DNA of 64,000 nucleotides from Diacronema lutheri (lineage: Eukaryota; Haptophyta; Pavlovophyceae; Pavlovales; Pavlovaceae). Positions 10,111 through 19,992 of this stretch are shown here, in pieces. Position 1 is the stretch's first letter. The number at the start of each line of letters is the position of its first letter. Under the pieces are notes generated by a model, which made no database searches, was not told the DNA's origin, and worked only from the letters and a program-made list of their open reading frames with translations. The position numbers were made by a program, and so were the translations under genes. Location: contig JAGTXO010000055.1 in NCBI GenBank assembly GCA_019448385.1, positions 158,646-222,645 of the forward strand, read 5' to 3'.

Positions 10111-11358
10111 TCAAAGGCACGACGAGAGCATGTCGAGCAGCTCGTCGGCACTCATCTCCTCCACGCCCTTGCCGAGCGCGGCGCTGGTCGGCGCGGCCGT
10201 CGCCTGCTTGCTGGCCGCGAGCGCGCCGAGCGCCGCGCTGGGCGCGGGCGCGCCGAGCGCGCTCGGCTGCGCGGGCGCGTACGCGTGCGCCGCCGGGCGC
10301 GCGTGCGACGCGCCGGCGGGCGCGGCCGCGGCGGCGCGCGCCTCCTCGTGCGCCTTGGCAGCGGCGACGGCGAGAAGCGGGAGTCGCGGCTTGGCCGGCG
10401 ACGTGCCGAACCGACGCACCGACGTGGGCGAGCTGTACGGCGATGCCTCGGGCGTGGTGAACGGCGAGAGGACGGACGACGCGAGGGACTCCATGTCGGA
10501 CGACGAGGCGCCGTCGTCGTCGCGGTGCTGCACGCCCTGCAGCTCGGCGGCGGTGGGTGCGAGCGGGACGCCCTCCCAACTCGTCGGCTCGTGCGCCATG
10601 TGCTTGCAATGCCGCTTGAGCGTCGCCTGTGTGCGCAGCTGCAGCCCGCAGGAACATATGAACATGCGGCCGCACGCCTTTAAATGCATCGTCAGGTCTT
10701 CGCGCACGCTGAACGACTTCTTGTCGCAGCGCGTGCAAACGTAGCGCTTCTCGCCGACGAAGTGGCGGCGCAAAAAGTGCTTCTTCGCCTGGTATTTGGT
10801 CGCGAAGACGCGCGGGCACACCTGGCACTTGACGGGCTCGTCCCAGCGCGGCGCGCTCTGCTCCGCCGGCAGCGGCGCGTGCGCGCCCGCAAGCAGCTCG
10901 TGCGGCGGCGCAAGGACAGGTGCGCCATGCGCTAAAGGCTGCGCCATCGCATGCGCCGAAGAAGGCTCGACGCCCGCGCCCGCAAAGGCCGTGGCGAAAG
11001 CGGGCGCGCCACCGGCCGCCGCCCACTCGGCGCGCTGCGCCGAGACGCAGTAGAAGAGCTGCGGCGAGACGTGCGGCGAGACGAGGCCGGTAGGCAGCGC
11101 GCCGAATAGGCCGGCCGCGCCAAGCAGCTGCGGGTTGACCGGGTTGACGAAGCGCGGCGTCGCGAACGAGGCGAGCGATAGCGTGCCGTGCGCACCGCCG
11201 CCCGCGCCTCCCGCGCCGCCGCGTGCGCAGCAGCTCGCCGAGAGCGCTGACGGGCGGTGCGGCGCGTGCGACGCGTGCAAAGCCTTGTCGTACTGCGCGA
11301 GCGCGCTCGCCAAACGCTCGGCCGCGCCATCCGCCCACGCGTTGGGCCAGAGGCTCAT
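10111..11358 (-). CDS. C2H2 zinc-finger protein, putative transcription factor
   Basis: The product is an intronless 415-residue protein. A central block of about 80 residues carries the metal-binding pattern: a CQVCPRVFATKYQAKKHFLRRH finger-like segment, a second finger with CTRCDKKSF and a following H-x4-C arrangement, then a CSCGLQLRTQATLKRHCKHM segment. The N-terminal part is alanine/glycine-rich. The C-terminal half is Ser/Pro-rich with short acidic patches and ends in an acidic amphipathic helix (EEMSADELLDML) that could be an activation motif. The tandem C2H2/C2HC layout resembles IDD- or STOP1-type regulators. DNA binding is inferred; target and pathway are unknown. Confidence 0.75.
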   Translation of the reverse strand: MSLWPNAWADGAAERLASALAQYDKALHASHAPHRPSALSASCCARGGAGGAGGGAHGTLSLASFATPRFVNPVNPQLLGAAGLFGALPTGLVSPHVSPQLFYCVSAQRAEWAAAGGAPAFATAFAGAGVEPSSAHAMAQPLAHGAPVLAPPHELLAGAHAPLPAEQSAPRWDEPVKCQVCPRVFATKYQAKKHFLRRHFVGEKRYVCTRCDKKSFSVREDLTMHLKACGRMFICSCGLQLRTQATLKRHCKHMAHEPTSWEGVPLAPTAAELQGVQHRDDDGASSSDMESLASSVLSPFTTPEASPYSSPTSVRRFGTSPAKPRLPLLAVAAAKAHEEARAAAAAPAGASHARPAAHAYAPAQPSALGAPAPSAALGALAASKQATAAPTSAALGKGVEEMSADELLDMLSSCL

Positions 11359-12184
11359 GCCCGGCCGTCCCGAGCCCGTGGGACTGCTGGGGAGAGAAAA
11401 CTCGATGACTGCTGCCTTGCAAGTTGCAACTGCTGCCCCAAGGCAACCACTTATTACGAGGACCTACGAAACTGATTCCCACCCAACTTTCCTGGGGGAA
11501 AAAAAAAGGAAATTCTTTTCAGGAAAGTACCAACGACGCTCACGGGCGGGTCAACAGGCGTCAACAGAGGGGGCGTGCACGGGGCCGAGGCGTGACGAGG
11601 CGTGACGAACGGATCGAGCGAGAGAGTGCACTCAGCGACCCCGACGCATACGTATCGAGCTCCTCGCCGTGGCCGCCTCCGGCGGTTTGTGTCGCGGGCG
11701 CGGGCGCGGGCACGGGCGCGGGCGCTTGCGGCTGCCCCCCCCCCCCCCCCCCCCCCCCATCAATTCTGCGATCCCCGCGACCCCGCCCTACGTTGGCGTC
11801 TGCTGCGCGTGACCTGCTGCGTGATCTGGACGCACCGCGTGAAATCTGCGACAGGTGTACTCCTCGTGTGCAGCTCCCTTGCACGCCGGCTGTGCGTCGT
11901 CCACTCCTCCAGAGGGCCGTGCGAACACGCCTCGCGAGGGGCATCCCGCCTGTGGACTGAGGGAGCCTTCTGCGGCCCGCGATTGGGTTGGGCGACGGGC
12001 GGCAGTCACACTAGCGACGGTTCGGGGCCACTGACCAATCTGCTGCCCACAGGAGAAAAATGCTGAGAAATGTCCCAGTGAGGAGGAGCGTGGGACGTTT
12101 CCTGGACTTTTTCTCTACCTCAAATTTGAGCGAGGTCAGGCGTCCCGCCGGGCCCCCGCCGCACGCGTACAGGGTGCGATCGGC
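11359..12184. other. intergenic region between zinc-finger and scramblase genes
   Basis: This is an 826-base divergent interval with no convincing coding sequence. It contains a relatively A/T-rich patch around 11487-11535, a 24-base poly-C run (11735-11758) and a CACGCGTACAG sequence at about 12163-12173, which could be a 3' splice site of a 5'-UTR intron for the scramblase gene. Confidence 0.5.
11735..11758 (+). repeat. poly-C tract
   Basis: An uninterrupted run of 24 C in the scramblase upstream region. It is similar to other C/G runs in this window, all of which lie outside recognised exons. Confidence 0.8.
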
Positions 12185-13216
12185 ATGTCGCTCGACGCGC
12201 AGACGGAGAACATCTTCGCCAATGTGGACAAGTTCACCGTGCAGCAGAAGGTGCACCTGCTCGAGGCGGGCACGTGCGGCTGCTGCGAGAGCGCCAACGA
12301 GTACAGCGTCTTTGACGGCACGCACGACACGCGCCTGCTCGTGGTCAAGGAGCGCTCGGATCTGTTCAACCGTGTGTGCTGCGCGCCGACGCACAACTTC
12401 ATGCTCGATGTGATCGCCGTTGACCCGACGACTGGCAACGAGCTCTTCCAGGTGATGACGGTGGAGCGCGAGGCGTGCTGCAACAAGCCGTGCATCGGCT
12501 GCTTCGCGTGCGGCTCGGGTTGCTCCGACAAGGTGACGCTCCACGTTGGCCGCCAGGAGGGTCCGGCGGGCAAGGTGCTCTCGACCGACTCGGTCATCGG
12601 CGTCGTGCAGCAGCCGACCAACGGCGGCGGCGGCCTCCACCCGACGCTGCTCGTGATGGACCGCGACGGGATGGAGGAGAAGGCCCTCAAGGTTCGTGGC
12701 CCGACTTGCTTTGGTGGCTGCTCTGAGTGCTGCTGCGATGTCGACTTCAAAGTGGACGAGGACCGCGCGCTCATCCGCAAGACCAAGCCGTCGTCGATGC
12801 AGGGCGCGCTCCGCGAGCTCATGACCGACTCTGACGCGTTCACCATCGAGATCAAGGATAAGACGATGACGCCGCTGCATAAGGCACAGCTCATCGGCGC
12901 GATGCTCCTCGGCGACTACATGTTCTTTGAACGCGACACGGACATGATCTCGTGCGAGAACGGCGCGCTCACCTTCAACCTGTGCAATTGCTTCTGCTTT
13001 GGCTGCCTCTGCCCGTGGTGCGCGCGACGCGCGCGCGACGCGTCTGCGCGCGCCGTGCCGCGCAGCGCGCTCATGCGCCTTTCTTCCCACCTGCCCGCTC
13101 ACACCGTTTCGCGCCGCTCGTGTCGTATGCGCGCCCGGGGCCTGGCTGGCCCCTCCTCGCGGTGCAGCAAAATCTCGTGCGGCGGTGGCAGCGGCAGCGG
13201 CGGCGGCGGCGAGTAA
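12185..13216 (+). CDS. Phospholipid scramblase-family protein
   Basis: This is a 343-codon frame with scramblase/LOR-type features: a KVHLLEAGTCGCCESANEYSV start of the barrel, Cys-rich loops (CCNKPCIGCFACGSGC; CFGGCSECCCDVDF), a DADNF-like stretch (MTDSDAFTIEI) and a final hydrophobic LIGAMLLGDYMFFE helix. Scramblases move phospholipids between leaflets in a Ca2+-dependent way or act as membrane-bound regulators. The C terminus is uncertain. A 150-bp GT-AG intron (13018-13167) would join CPW directly to CKISCGGG in frame, removing an Arg/Ala-rich segment of 50 residues. Because 150 is a multiple of three, both spliced (293 residues) and unspliced (343 residues) forms stay open. Confidence 0.85.
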   Translation: MSLDAQTENIFANVDKFTVQQKVHLLEAGTCGCCESANEYSVFDGTHDTRLLVVKERSDLFNRVCCAPTHNFMLDVIAVDPTTGNELFQVMTVEREACCNKPCIGCFACGSGCSDKVTLHVGRQEGPAGKVLSTDSVIGVVQQPTNGGGGLHPTLLVMDRDGMEEKALKVRGPTCFGGCSECCCDVDFKVDEDRALIRKTKPSSMQGALRELMTDSDAFTIEIKDKTMTPLHKAQLIGAMLLGDYMFFERDTDMISCENGALTFNLCNCFCFGCLCPWCARRARDASARAVPRSALMRLSSHLPAHTVSRRSCRMRARGLAGPSSRCSKISCGGGSGSGGGGE

Positions 13217-13305
13217 GCGCCGCGCGCGCGGGCGCGGTGCATGTGTCGAGAGTCAGCCGGCCCCTGCCTTTCCATACTTAACGGCCCCAGGCAAAAAGGG
13301 GCAGC

Positions 13306-15774
13306 TCAGTCGGTGCTTCGCTTTAGCGCGCGCACGCCGGCGGCGCCGGCCGCACCGGCGTGGAAGCGCGCGGCGAGCACGGCGACGGCGGCGACGAGCG
13401 TGCCGAAGACGAGCTTGAGTGCGAGGCTGCCCGCGCGGCGCACAACGCGCACGCCGAGCAGCGCCGTGCGCGTCTGCACGACGAGGTCGAGGACGCCATC
13501 GCCGTCAAAGTCGGCGGCAATCGGCGCGCCGACCGGCGCCGACGGCAGCTCGAGCGACGCGAACGGCTCGCCGCTCGGTGAGAGGACGATGAGCGCGCGC
13601 GCGCCCGTCGCGACGATCAGCTCGGGCGCGGATGGCTCGGCTGGGCCAGCGGGCAGCCGCTCGAGCGACGGAAAGGCCGCCTCAACGTCTGCGCCGCCGA
13701 CGTGCTCGGCGAGCGCGCCTGCCGCCCACCACGCGCCCGTGTGCCGAAACCAGTTGAGGGCGCCGGTCGGGCCGACACTGCTCACGCGACCCGTCGAGGC
13801 GAGGAAGAGCGTGTCGCGCGCGCCGCTCTGCTCGCCGGCGAGCGCGCGCGGCATGGTGAGCGGCGCGACAACCGCCGCGGCCGCGCTGCTCATCGCACGC
13901 GACGCAACGTCGCCGGACGAGCGGCCGCGCGCACCTGCCGCGCCGCTCAGCCCGCGACCGGCGCGTGCCGCGTCGCGCATCGCGCCGCCGCTGCCGCCGC
14001 TGCCGCCCGCGCGACCGCACACGGCCGCCTGCCAGAGAATCTGGCGCGTGGGCACGCCCGTCGTCGCGACGCCAACGCAGCCGGCGCCGTCTACGCCGAG
14101 GCGTGCGGCGGCGTGCGCGCCGTTGGCGTCGCCGCCGCCGGCGTCGCCGTCGCCGTCCGCGCCGCCGTCCGCGCGCACGCCCGCCCAGCCGAGCGCGGCG
14201 GCGGCCATGCGCTCGTCCGGATCCGTGCCAAGCGCGAACACGTGGTCGATCACCGTGTCGCCGTTCAAGTCGGCGTGCGCGCGGTGGTGCGCGCCCGCGC
14301 CGCCGTCCGATCCAGCGCCGCTGCTGCCGCCGCCGCTCCCACCGCCCGCCGCGCCGAGCGGCACGTGTGTGAGCGGCCTGCCCGTGAAGAAGTGGAGCAC
14401 GTCCACACCGCCTGCGCCGCGGCAGACGACCACGTTGGGCGCGCGCCCGAGCGCCACGTCGGAGGGCGACGGCGCGGCGGTCGCGTCGGGCGCGAGGCCG
14501 ATCTCGCCTGCGTCCGTGCCGTCCACGCCGGCACTGACCGAGCGCGCGACCGCCTGCTGCCAGCGGAAGGCGCCCGCGCCGGCCGCGCGCTCGGCGGCCG
14601 AGCGCGTCGCGTCCGCGGCGCTCGGCCGCGCGGCGCGGCGCTTCTCCTTCTCGAAATGGGCGACGTCGATGCGCGTGTCGGCGCGCGAGCGCCAGCGCAG
14701 CTCGGGCGCGAGCGCGCGCAGCACCGACCCCTTGAAGAGCCGCCAGTCGCGCTCCGGGTCGGCGCGCGTGCCGGCGCCGGCCTCGGCAGCGAGCGCGCGC
14801 GCGTCAAGGCGGAGCTCAACGCGGCCGCGCGCGGCAGCTCGCGGACTGACGACCGCAGGGGGTGGCGAGGACGCGTGGCTCCAGTGCGCCGCGCCCGTGC
14901 CACCGTCGAGCGCGAAGAAGCGGAGCGCGAGCCTGCCAGCCTCGGCGCCGGCCGCGCTCGCGTCGGGCGCAAAGGGCACGCCCGGCGCGCCCTCGGCGGC
15001 CTCGCGCGCGGCCTCGCGCGCGCGCAGACCAAAGACGCCCTCGGCGGCGACCGCGGCGCGCGGCGCGAGCCGCGCTGCGACGAGCACCACGCCGCGCGCG
15101 CCGAGCTCCACGCGCCACGGCTGTACGCTCAGCGCGGCTTCGCGGAAGACGAGCAGCGGCTCGAGCTCGGCGTGCGCCACGACCGACTCCCAGAGGAGGT
15201 GAAGCGACGCGTTAAAGCAAAGCACGACCCAACCGTCCGTCAGAACCGCGATCACCTGCTGCCGCGCGCCGCCTTCCCGACGCTCGTGCTCGAGGTGGCC
15301 GGCCGCCATCGCGACCGGCCGCCGGCCGGACGCGACGCGCACCTTGGAGAGAAGCGAGGCCTCGGCGCGAACGGGAAGCGCGCGGTAGCCGCCTTCGCCC
15401 GTCTCGGCGAGCGCGCCAGCGCGCAGAGCCGACGTGTCCAGCAGCTGAATCGAGCCGGCGGCCGTCGCGCGCACGACGTCGACGCGCCCGTCGCCATCGA
15501 GGTCAGCGACAATCGGCGGCGGCAGCGCCTCGGCTTCGTCGGCGTAGAGCCCGTTGGCGAAGGCGGTGGTATCCTCGGCCGCCGACCACGCCGGCTGCAG
15601 CTGCACGTCCGTCGCCGTGCGGAACGAGAGCGCCGCCGCGACCAGGCACGCCACGACCACCGCGGCGTCGCGCGGGAGCATGGCGGTGGCGCCCATTTTG
15701 AAAGCGTCCAGTGGCATCCCTTTCGAAAGGAGCCAATAATATGGGAGCCACTGGCGCAGGAGGGTGCCGGGCAT
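13306..15774 (-). CDS. FG-GAP/VCBS-repeat membrane protein (DEX1-like)
   Basis: The frame encodes up to 822 residues without introns. An N-terminal hydrophobic segment (VVVACLVAAALSF) acts as signal or anchor. The long extracytoplasmic part contains Ca2+-binding FG-GAP-type loops: DLDGDGRVDVV, DLNGDTVIDHV and DFDGDGVLDLVV. A second hydrophobic helix lies near the C terminus (LVFGTLVAAVAVLAA). The arrangement matches plant and algal FG-GAP-repeat membrane proteins such as the DEX1 type, predicted beta-propeller proteins of the secretory pathway or cell surface. The start is ambiguous: ATGs at 15774, 15696 and 15681 are in frame, and the later ones place the hydrophobic segment closer to the N terminus. 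The gene is divergent from the receptor gene at 15928. Confidence 0.75.
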   Translation of the reverse strand: MPGTLLRQWLPYYWLLSKGMPLDAFKMGATAMLPRDAAVVVACLVAAALSFRTATDVQLQPAWSAAEDTTAFANGLYADEAEALPPPIVADLDGDGRVDVVRATAAGSIQLLDTSALRAGALAETGEGGYRALPVRAEASLLSKVRVASGRRPVAMAAGHLEHERREGGARQQVIAVLTDGWVVLCFNASLHLLWESVVAHAELEPLLVFREAALSVQPWRVELGARGVVLVAARLAPRAAVAAEGVFGLRAREAAREAAEGAPGVPFAPDASAAGAEAGRLALRFFALDGGTGAAHWSHASSPPPAVVSPRAAARGRVELRLDARALAAEAGAGTRADPERDWRLFKGSVLRALAPELRWRSRADTRIDVAHFEKEKRRAARPSAADATRSAAERAAGAGAFRWQQAVARSVSAGVDGTDAGEIGLAPDATAAPSPSDVALGRAPNVVVCRGAGGVDVLHFFTGRPLTHVPLGAAGGGSGGGSSGAGSDGGAGAHHRAHADLNGDTVIDHVFALGTDPDERMAAAALGWAGVRADGGADGDGDAGGGDANGAHAAARLGVDGAGCVGVATTGVPTRQILWQAAVCGRAGGSGGSGGAMRDAARAGRGLSGAAGARGRSSGDVASRAMSSAAAAVVAPLTMPRALAGEQSGARDTLFLASTGRVSSVGPTGALNWFRHTGAWWAAGALAEHVGGADVEAAFPSLERLPAGPAEPSAPELIVATGARALIVLSPSGEPFASLELPSAPVGAPIAADFDGDGVLDLVVQTRTALLGVRVVRRAGSLALKLVFGTLVAAVAVLAARFHAGAAGAAGVRALKRSTD

Positions 15775-15927
15775 TCGACAAAATCTATTTTCCTCTATTA
15801 AAATTCCTGCCCGAAGGAAAAGACTTGGCCACTACTGAGCACTTTTAGCGCGTTCCGACGCCCCCGCGGAGCGCTACACACTCGTCGACACGCGCTCGGT
15901 CTGTCGCGATCACGTCCGCACTGAACA
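15775..15927. promoter_or_regulatory. Divergent promoter interval
   Basis: A 153-base region lies between the start codons of the FG-GAP gene (minus) and receptor copy A (plus). It includes an A/T-richer patch (about 15779-15806) that stands out from the surrounding DNA. Promoter function is inferred from position only. Confidence 0.4.
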
Positions 15928-18900
15928 ATGCCGTACCGCCCGTTAACGGACGTGGACGGCGGCGCGATTGTGCGCGCGGCGCGCGGCCAGAGCGCCGAAT
16001 GGGACCGGCGCACCGCCGCGTTCATGCTCATCCGCGTGCCTGTCTCGGACGCGGCCAGCGTGCACTACTGGGCGGCGTGGGTGGGCGTGACGGTGCTCTC
16101 GACGGTGGCGATCTCGTGCGTCATCGCGCTCATCCTCACGCGCCGCCGGCTCCGGTCGAGTGTGTACAACCACTTCATCGTCGGGCTCGCGATCCCCGAC
16201 CTCGTCTTCTCGCTGCTCTGCCTGGGCACGTGCGCGCTGCACGTCGCGCACGGCCACTGGTACGACGGCGGGGCTTTGTGGCACGGCGGGTGGATGTGCG
16301 ATTTTCAGGCGTGGTACACCGTCTTTGGAGTGGCGGGCTCGATGTGGATCAACGTGCTCATCACGGCCGAGTTCTTCCGCGTCTCGACGTCGGTCCGCCG
16401 GCTGCACTCTTACACGCCGCCGAGCGTGCGCACCATCTGGCGCAGGCTGCTCGCCGTGTACGCGCTCGTTGCGGTATACACGTGGGTGCCCACATTCGGA
16501 TACCGCTTCTGGCCTGAGCTGCCGATGCGCGCGTACGCCGTGCGCGGGCTCAACTGCCTGCCCGTCCCGTTCGACGACACGTCCAGCACCGTGCAGCTGT
16601 GCTACATCTATGGGATGATGGCGTTTCTACCGTTCGCGATCATGCTCGTCCTTGCAACCTTCATCTACAGGCCGTCACCTGCCGCAGACGCCGGGAGCGC
16701 GAGCGCGGGCGTGCCGTCGCGGCGAGCGTTGACGAAGGCCACAATCCGTCGTGCGCGCGCAGGGACAGTCGAGGACGCGCACATGCGCCCGTCGCCACGC
16801 CCGTCGCCACGCCTGTCGCTGCGGGAAGCGCGGCCTCTTGCGCAGCTCTCCGCGACGATAGGTCCCGCACCAGCCCCATCCCTCGATGTGGTTGACGAGC
16901 GCACGTCCGCGGCGCTGCTCGTCTTCTTCTCGAGGCTCTTCTTCATCATGGCCTTCTGCTGGGCGCCCTTCTTCCTTGTGTGGGCGACGCAGCTGCCCTA
17001 CGACAAGGCGGGCGCGCAGTGGGCATGGATCGCGGGCTCATGGGCACACATGCAGGGCTTCTTCTCGTCCATCATTTACGTGCTCAAGGAGGATCTGCGC
17101 GCAGAGCTCAGCGTAGTGCTTGCCGACGCGTCCGCATGGCTCACGCGCTGGCGCGGCGCGGCGGGCGAGGAGAGCGACGACATGCACGCGCTCGGTCGCG
17201 CGAAGCGCGACAGCGGCAGCCTGCGCCGTCACGCCCGGCGATACGCGCAGCTCACCGACGACGAGAGCGCGGCGGCGGCTATCGACATGGCGGCGATGAG
17301 CGGCGACCTGGAGGCGGCGATGGCGGCGGTCGCCCTCGACGCCGAGGCCACCATCATTGCGCACGAACGCACGCCGATGCTCGTCGTTGGCTGGATGGCG
17401 TGGCTGCTCTCCGACGAGATCCCGCGCCACTCGCGCGGCAGCTGGCGCGAGCGCAAGCCGACGGACACGATCATCTTCATTTCGCACCGTTGGTGGCGCA
17501 CCGACGCGCAGCGGCCGGACGACGACGAGCACACCAAGTACCACCTAATCACCGAGGGCGTGCGCAAGCTGATGGCCAAGCACGCCATCGCCGAGAGCCA
17601 GGTCGCCATCTGGATTGAGTGCGCGCGCACGGCCGCGCACAGCCGCTCGCGAGAGCCGAGCGCCCGCTCAGCTTGGCGACCGGCGCGCGCGCTCACCACC
17701 GCGCCGCGTGCGCGGCACCGCGCGGCTCCGCGCGCGCAGCTACTCGTGCATCGATCAGGACGACACGGCGCAGCAGCGCCTCGGCATCTCGTCGCTCATC
17801 ACGTACGCGGCCCGCTCGTCCTTCGTGCTCATCCCCGTCGAGCCAACGGAAGAGGCGATGAGCGCGCTGCACGCGGCGCGCCACCCGATCGACCTGATCG
17901 ATTACGGCGAGCGCGCGTGGTGCCGCTGCGAGATCTACGTGTTCGTCTGCCTCGCCGAGGTCACGCGCCGCGCCGTCGCCGTCTATGGCTACGGCAATGC
18001 GGACATTGCCGCCGCGCAGCCGCAGCGCGCTAGCGACGACGAGAGCGTTCGGCGGAGCAGCGCATCACGCGTGTCGCGCGGCTCGCACGCCCTCACCTCG
18101 ATGTTCTCGCCGCGCAAGTCGGTCATCGCGCGGCCGTCGCTGCGGGGCAGCGCGCCGCGCGCTTCCGCCAGCCCGACTCCGAATGCCACCGCAGCTTCCG
18201 CGCGGCCGAGCCGGGCCACGGCAGCGGCCGCTGCATCGGCCGCAGCAGCGGCCGCCGCAGCATCCCTGCACGCCGGCGCGGGCAACGCGCTGCGCGCGCT
18301 CGGGCTCGTGACGAGCGCTCCACGCGTGCAGCTGCGCGCGCTTCTCACGACGGGCTCGACCTTCTCGCGGCGCACGATCGGCGCGGGCGCTTATCGCCGG
18401 AGTGGCGTGCGCTTCGCCCTGGACGAGATGCCATCATCCGGCGAGGTGACGATCGAGGCGGACCGCGAGACGATCTGTGCGATCGAGAACGACGTGCGCC
18501 GCTGGTTTGTGCACTCGGCCGTGCTCGCCGAGAAGGCGCGCTTCGACCTCGTTGCCGCTGAGCGCAAGCAGCGCGTCTTCGCGCTCGACGGCAAGCAGGT
18601 GGACGTGCAGCACGTGCCAATCATCGCGGCGGTGCTCACGTCGTCCTCAAAGCTGACGTCGCTCACGTGCCTCTCGCTCCAGTCCAACCTGCTCTCGAGC
18701 GAGGCGGTGCATTCGCTTGTCGCGCAGATCGTCCTCGCAGAGCCGATGGCCGCGCTTGTCGAGCTGGACCTCTCGCACAACGTGCACATTGGCGCGGCGG
18801 GCATCGAGGCGCTCGCGAGCGCGGCGGCGCACGCGCACTTCAACCTCGAGCAGCTCCGGCTGCGCGGCTGCGAGCTCGAGCCCGACGCGGGCGCACCGCT

Positions 18901-19132
18901 TGCACTGCTCGTCGGCAGCGCGCGCCGCCTCGCGCAGCTCGACGTGCGTGACAACGCGCTCGACGACGGCGCAGTGAGCGCAATCATCGAGGCATCGTCG
19001 CAGACGGCATTGCTCGTCGATGGCAACCCGATCTCGGCGCGCGTCTTCCAGCTCGTCGCGCTCGTGCAGATGCGCGCGGCGGGCATCACATTCGACGCGC
19101 ACCAGCCAGCGTCGTGCGCCTGCACCAGCGCC
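15928..19132 (+). repeat. Tandem duplication unit, copy A
   Basis: Bases 15928-19132 match 19993-23197 almost identically at a constant offset of 4,065 bp, including the 121-bp intron. Few substitutions are visible, for example around 16738-16750 and 18617-18625. Similarity stops inside the C-terminal coding region after the leucine-rich repeats. Confidence 0.9.
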
Positions 19133-19735
19133 AGCGCCAGCGCCAGCGCAGGAGCCAGCGCGAGCGCGAGCGAAAGCGCAAACCTTTGCGGGATCGCTGG
19201 CGCGAGCACCAGCCCGAGCGCCATCGCCAACCCTGGCGCAATCGCCGGCGCGGGCGCGCTTAAACACGAGCTCGTCGATCTGGACGCGCTGCCATCTCCC
19301 GCCCATGGCGGCGTGTCTGGCACGCAGGCCGGTGAGCGCGACGCGAATGGCGCGCCGTTCGGCCCTTTTGCGGGTTTAGCAATGGGTGCGCCGCCGCAGC
19401 TCGCGCGCGTGAGCAGCCCGGGCGCATGCTCCGCGGTTTGGACAGGTGCGCCGGAGCGCGCGAGCCCGCTCGCCGAAGCGCCGGACGCTTGGGAACGGCG
19501 TGTGCGCTCTCGTTCGTCCGCGCCAATGTCGCGCGCGCATTCGCCCTGGCGCGAGGCTGCGGCGCACGCACCGCTCGCGCCCGACCAATTGGCTGAGGCC
19601 GCTCGCACACCCACGCGTCGCAGCGGCGAGTGGGGCGTGCGCGAAGCGGGGCACGCGCTGCCGCTGCCGGGCATGTCCGCGCAGGGCGGTGCGGCGCGAT
19701 CAACACCGTTCCATGATGCGCATGAGATGGCATGA
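15928..19735 (+). CDS. GPCR-like / TIR-like / LRR fusion receptor, copy A (two exons)
   Basis: Exon 1 (15928-17618) and exon 2 (17740-19735) join in phase across a 121-bp GT-AG intron to about 1,228 residues. Seven hydrophobic helices lie at about residues 46-70, 78-103, 121-146, 170-192, 214-240, 317-342 and 357-385, resembling cAMP-receptor or rhodopsin-like 7TM proteins (QGFFSSIIYVLKEDLRAEL after helix 7). A cytoplasmic TIR-like domain follows: FISHRWW (about 516), WIDYSCIDQDD (formed across the intron) and RAWCRCEIYVF (about 621), whose Glu aligns with the catalytic Glu of plant TIR NADases. Residues about 865-1005 hold leucine-rich repeats of ribonuclease-inhibitor type. The tail is low complexity and Ala/Ser-rich. 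A sensing role at the membrane is inferred. Confidence 0.8.
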
Positions 19736-19992
19736 CACGCGTGAGTCCGCCCGTCGCCGGCAAGCGCGGCGACGATGTTGGCGGCAACTGGATTCGCTTG
19801 TGAGTGGAGGCTGATGGCTGCGGTTGAGCACAACGGCTAAGACGCGCGGATTGGTACCGTTAAGTCCGCGCGTAAGCCGACCAACCAAAATTCTTTCTGA
19901 AGCTGGAGGGGAGGGAGGGAGGGTACGTGCGACATCGGGGCGGGCGCGGCCTCAACACCGGGCACGTGCGCCATTCGCCGCGGCGTCAGACG

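Noticed and set aside
13241-15801. Long plus-strand frames opposite the FG-GAP-repeat gene
   Set aside because: Compositional shadows in GC-rich DNA; the minus strand has hydrophobic anchors and Ca2+-binding loops.
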